Below, piece after piece: positions 61,270 to 64,000 of a stretch of 64,000 nucleotides of DNA. The stretch's first letter is position 1, and each line of letters starts with the position of its first letter. Location: assembly GCA_027574665.1 (NCBI GenBank), contig CM050662.1, positions 2,572,501-2,636,500 of the forward strand, read 5' to 3'. The notes beneath the pieces are model-generated. The model was not told where the DNA came from, ran no database searches, and worked only from the letters and a program-made list of their open reading frames with translations. The translations under genes were made by a program, and so were the position numbers. The stretch comes from Rhynochetos jubatus (lineage: Eukaryota; Chordata; Aves; Eurypygiformes; Rhynochetidae).

Positions 61270-61453
61270 GCAGGCTCAGAAACGGCGGCGGAGCGGCGAG
61301 GCGGCTCCGCCCCGGTACGGCGGAGAGCCCGGCTGTGAGCACGGCGGGGGAGGGGGTGGGGGCGGTCGGGAGAGAGAGCCGGTGCGTGCGGGCGGCGGCG
61401 GGGAGCCGTGCGGGGCCCGAGCGGGCCCGGTGGCGGCGGCCGCGGTGGTGGCG

Positions 61454-63925
61454 ATGGCCGTGTGCTGGGGGCCCGTGGTGCGGGTGCTGCTGTTGCAGGC
61501 GGCCTGGGCGCTGGGCAGCGGGCCGGTGCGCTACTCGGTGCCGGAGGAAGCCAAGGCCGGGACGGTGGTGGGCCGTCTGGCGCAGGACCTGGGCCTGGAG
61601 GCGGGCGAGCCGGAGGCGCGGCGGCTGCGGCTGGTGGCGCAGGGCCGGCGGGCGAGCGTGGAGGTGAGCGGGGCGAGCGGGGCGCTGGTGGTGAGCTCGC
61701 GGCTGGACCGGGAGGAGCTGTGCGGGAAGAGCGCGCCGTGCGCCCTGCGCCTGGAGGTGCTGGTGGAGCGGCCGCTGCGCGTCTTCCACGTGGAGCTGGA
61801 GGTCACCGACATCAACGACAACGCGCCGCTCTTCCCCGCCGCCCGCAAAAACCTCAGCATCGCGGAATTAAACACGGTGCCGGGGTCGCGGTTCCCGCTG
61901 GAGGGCGCGTCGGATGCGGATATCGGAGCCAACGCGCAGCTCTCCTACACACTCAGCCCCAGCGAGCACTTCGGTTTAGATTTACAGCGCAGTGAAGGAT
62001 ACCGCGAGTCCTTATTCCTGGTGCTCACGAAGCCGCTGGACCGCGAGACGATGCCTTTGCACCAGTTGGTGCTGACGGCGAGTGACGGTGGCCGGCCGTC
62101 GCTGACGGGGACGATGGAGCTGGTGATCTCGGTGCTGGATGCGAACGACAACGCGCCCCAGTTCAACCAGTCGGTGTATAAAGTGCAGCTGCTGGAGAGC
62201 GCGGCGGAGGGGACGCTGGTGGCGCTGGTGAATGCCACGGATCCAGACGAAGGAAGTAATCGCGAAATGACGTTCACGGCGAGCAGTATTTTTCCTCCAA
62301 AGGGATTGGAATTGTTCATTTTAAATCCAAAAACAGGCGAGATCCGACTCACGGGCTCCCTGGACTTCGAAGATGTCCGTTCTTACGAGATACAAATGGA
62401 AGCGACAGATAAGGGAATGCCACCGCTGTCAGGTCACTGCAAGGTGGTGGTGGAGGTGCTGGACGTGAACGACAACGCGCCGGAGGTGTGGGTGACGTCG
62501 CTGTCGGTGCCGGTGCCCGAGGACGCGGCGGTGGGGACGGTGGTGGCGCTGCTGAGCGTGTCGGACCGGGACTCGGGAGCGAACGGGCGGGTGCGGTGCG
62601 CGGTGTGGCCGGCGGCGCCGTTCGGGCTGGTGGCGACGTTCGCGGGCTCGTACTCGCTGGTGCTGCGGGAGGCGCTGGACCGGGAGCGGGTGTCGGAGTA
62701 CGAGGTGGAGGTGCGGGCGGAGGACGGCGGGGCGCCGCCGCTGCGCGCCAGCCGCGGGGTGCGCGTGCCGGTGTCGGACGTGAACGACAACGCGCCGGCG
62801 TTCGCGCAGGCCGTGTACACGGTGCTGGCGCGGGAGAACAACGCGGCGGGCGCGGAGCTGGCGCGGCTGTGGGCGCGGGACCCGGACGAGGCGGGCAACG
62901 GGCGCGTGAGCTACTCGTTGGCGGAGGGCGGCGTGGGGGGCGCGGGGTCGGGCGGCGGGTGGCGTCCGGCGTCGAGCTACGTGTCGTTGGAGGCGGAGAG
63001 CGGGCGGCTGTGGGCGCTGCAGCCCTTGGACTACGAGGAGCTGCAGGTGCTGCAGTTCGAGGTGCGTGCGGTGGACGCGGGGGAGCCGCCGCTGTGCGGC
63101 AACGCCACGGTGCAGCTCTTCGTGGTGGACGAGAACGACAACGCGCCGGCGCTGCTCCCGCCGGCCGGCGGCGGGCCGGGGCCCGGGGCCGCGGGCGGAG
63201 TGGAGGCGGGCCCGGTGTCGGGGCCGGCCTCGGGGGTGTTGTGGGCGTGGGCGGCGTGGGGGGCGCCGGCGGGGCAGGTGGTGGCGAAGATCCGCGCGGT
63301 GGACGCGGACTCGGGCTACAACGCGTGGCTGCGCTACAAGCTGTGGGAGCCGCGGGGGAAGGGCGCGTTCCGCGTGGGGCTGTACAGCGGCGAGGTGAGC
63401 ACGGCGCGGGCGCTGGAGGAGGCGGACGGCCCGCGGCAGCGGCTGGTGATCGTGGTGCGGGACCACGGGGAGCCGGCGCGCTCGGCCACGGCCACGCTGA
63501 GCGTGTCGCTGGTGGAGGGCGCCGAGGCGGCGCTGGCGGCCGCGGGCTCATCGTCATCGTCGTCGGGGCCGGGGCTGCGTCCGGCGGCGGGTGCGGAGGG
63601 CGGTGCTGCCGCGGCGGCCGCGACGAACGTGTGGCTGGTGGTGGCCATCTGCGCGGTGTCGAGCCTGTTCGTGCTGGCGGTGGTGCTGTACGTGGCGTCG
63701 CGGTGGGCGCCGCGGGCGGCCGTGCTGTCGGGGCCCGGGCCGGCGACGCTGGTGTGCGCCAGCGAAGTGGGGAGCTGGTCGTACTCGCAGCGCCAGAGCC
63801 GGAGCCTGTGCGTGGCGGACGGCGCGGGCAAGAGCGACCTGATGGTTTTCAGCCCCAACGTCCCGCCGCCGCTCGGCCCCGCGGCGAAGGAGACGCAGCC
63901 GGAGCCGCCCGCTCTGCTGGACACG
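61454..63925 (+). CDS. PCDHA: Protocadherin alpha variable exon F
   Basis: A complete 824-codon variable exon up to the GTCAGT donor at 63926; no in-frame stop was noticed. The signal peptide starts MAVCWGPVVRVLLLQ, so it differs slightly from the MGVCWGPVVRVLVLQ of the others. The EC2 window (61973-62029) and EC3 window (62207-62452, including HCKVVVEVLD) encode the same residues as exon A, so the two should share adhesive specificity. EC1 carries LNTVP as in B, whereas A carries FTTLP. Two private changes affect otherwise invariant positions: Glu629Lys in EC6 (AAG at 63338) and Pro807Leu in the cytoplasmic part (CTC at 63872). Sequons are N133, N238, N260 and N550. It is preceded by a type II spacer. 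Confidence 0.95.
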
Positions 63926-64000
63926 GTCAGTGGCCCTCCCCGTCTCGCCTCTCGCCCCTTCCCCCGACACCCCTTCCCCCGCCTCCCCCTCCTTGTTTGG
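63926..64000 (+). other. 5' splice donor (GTCAGT) of exon F; read-through tail runs off the window
   Basis: GTCAGT follows ACG exactly as in the other five copies. The read-through frame is still open at the window end. Confidence 0.75.

Overview
The window is 64 kb of vertebrate, almost certainly bird, genomic DNA from inside a clustered protocadherin alpha (PCDHA) locus. The bird assignment rests on CR1 LINE fragments (endonuclease, reverse transcriptase and 3' tail pieces) and on solo LTRs that resemble the ERVL-type LTRs common in non-galliform birds. All genes lie on the + strand. The alpha assignment rests on a CX5C pair in EC1, the DxNDN linkers of cadherin repeats, the transmembrane segment AICAVSSLFVLAVVLY and the cytoplasmic motifs VGSWSYSQ and SDLMVFSP. 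The shared constant exons and the C-type exons are not in the window and should lie to the right.

Six large variable exons are present, called A to F here: A (1-2250, 5' truncated by the window edge), B (11697-14174), C (23663-26134), D (36811-39288), E (48292-50763) and F (61454-63925). Each complete exon encodes about 824 residues: signal peptide, EC1-EC6, one membrane span and a short cytoplasmic part. Each ends at an identical GTCAGT splice donor, and B to F each have a CTCF-like CGCT box (CSE) about 185-200 bp before the start codon. In the cell one such exon is normally chosen by its own promoter and spliced to the constant exons, giving a neuron its adhesive identity.

The striking feature is near-complete homogenisation. 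EC1, EC4-EC6, the membrane span and the tail are almost identical in all six copies. Real differences are confined to two short, AT-richer windows in EC2 (about residues 174-192) and EC3 (about 252-333). By these windows the six exons hold only four types: A=F, B=E, C, D.

The spacers come in two types. Type I (A-B, B-C, D-E; about 9.4 kb from donor to next start codon) holds a CR1 reverse transcriptase fragment, an old minus-strand LTR, a GAAA or GGAA microsatellite and a plus-strand solo LTR with 5-bp target duplications. Type II (C-D, E-F; about 10.7 kb) holds a CR1 endonuclease fragment, a minus-strand CR1 tail and two other plus-strand CR1 tails. The C-D and E-F segments match at a constant offset of about 24,644 bp, so a two-exon unit was duplicated very recently or the assembly duplicated it. 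The two spacer types are themselves diverged relatives, built from older internal repeat modules that are not assigned to a known family here. No RNA genes, CRISPR arrays or unrelated protein-coding genes were seen.
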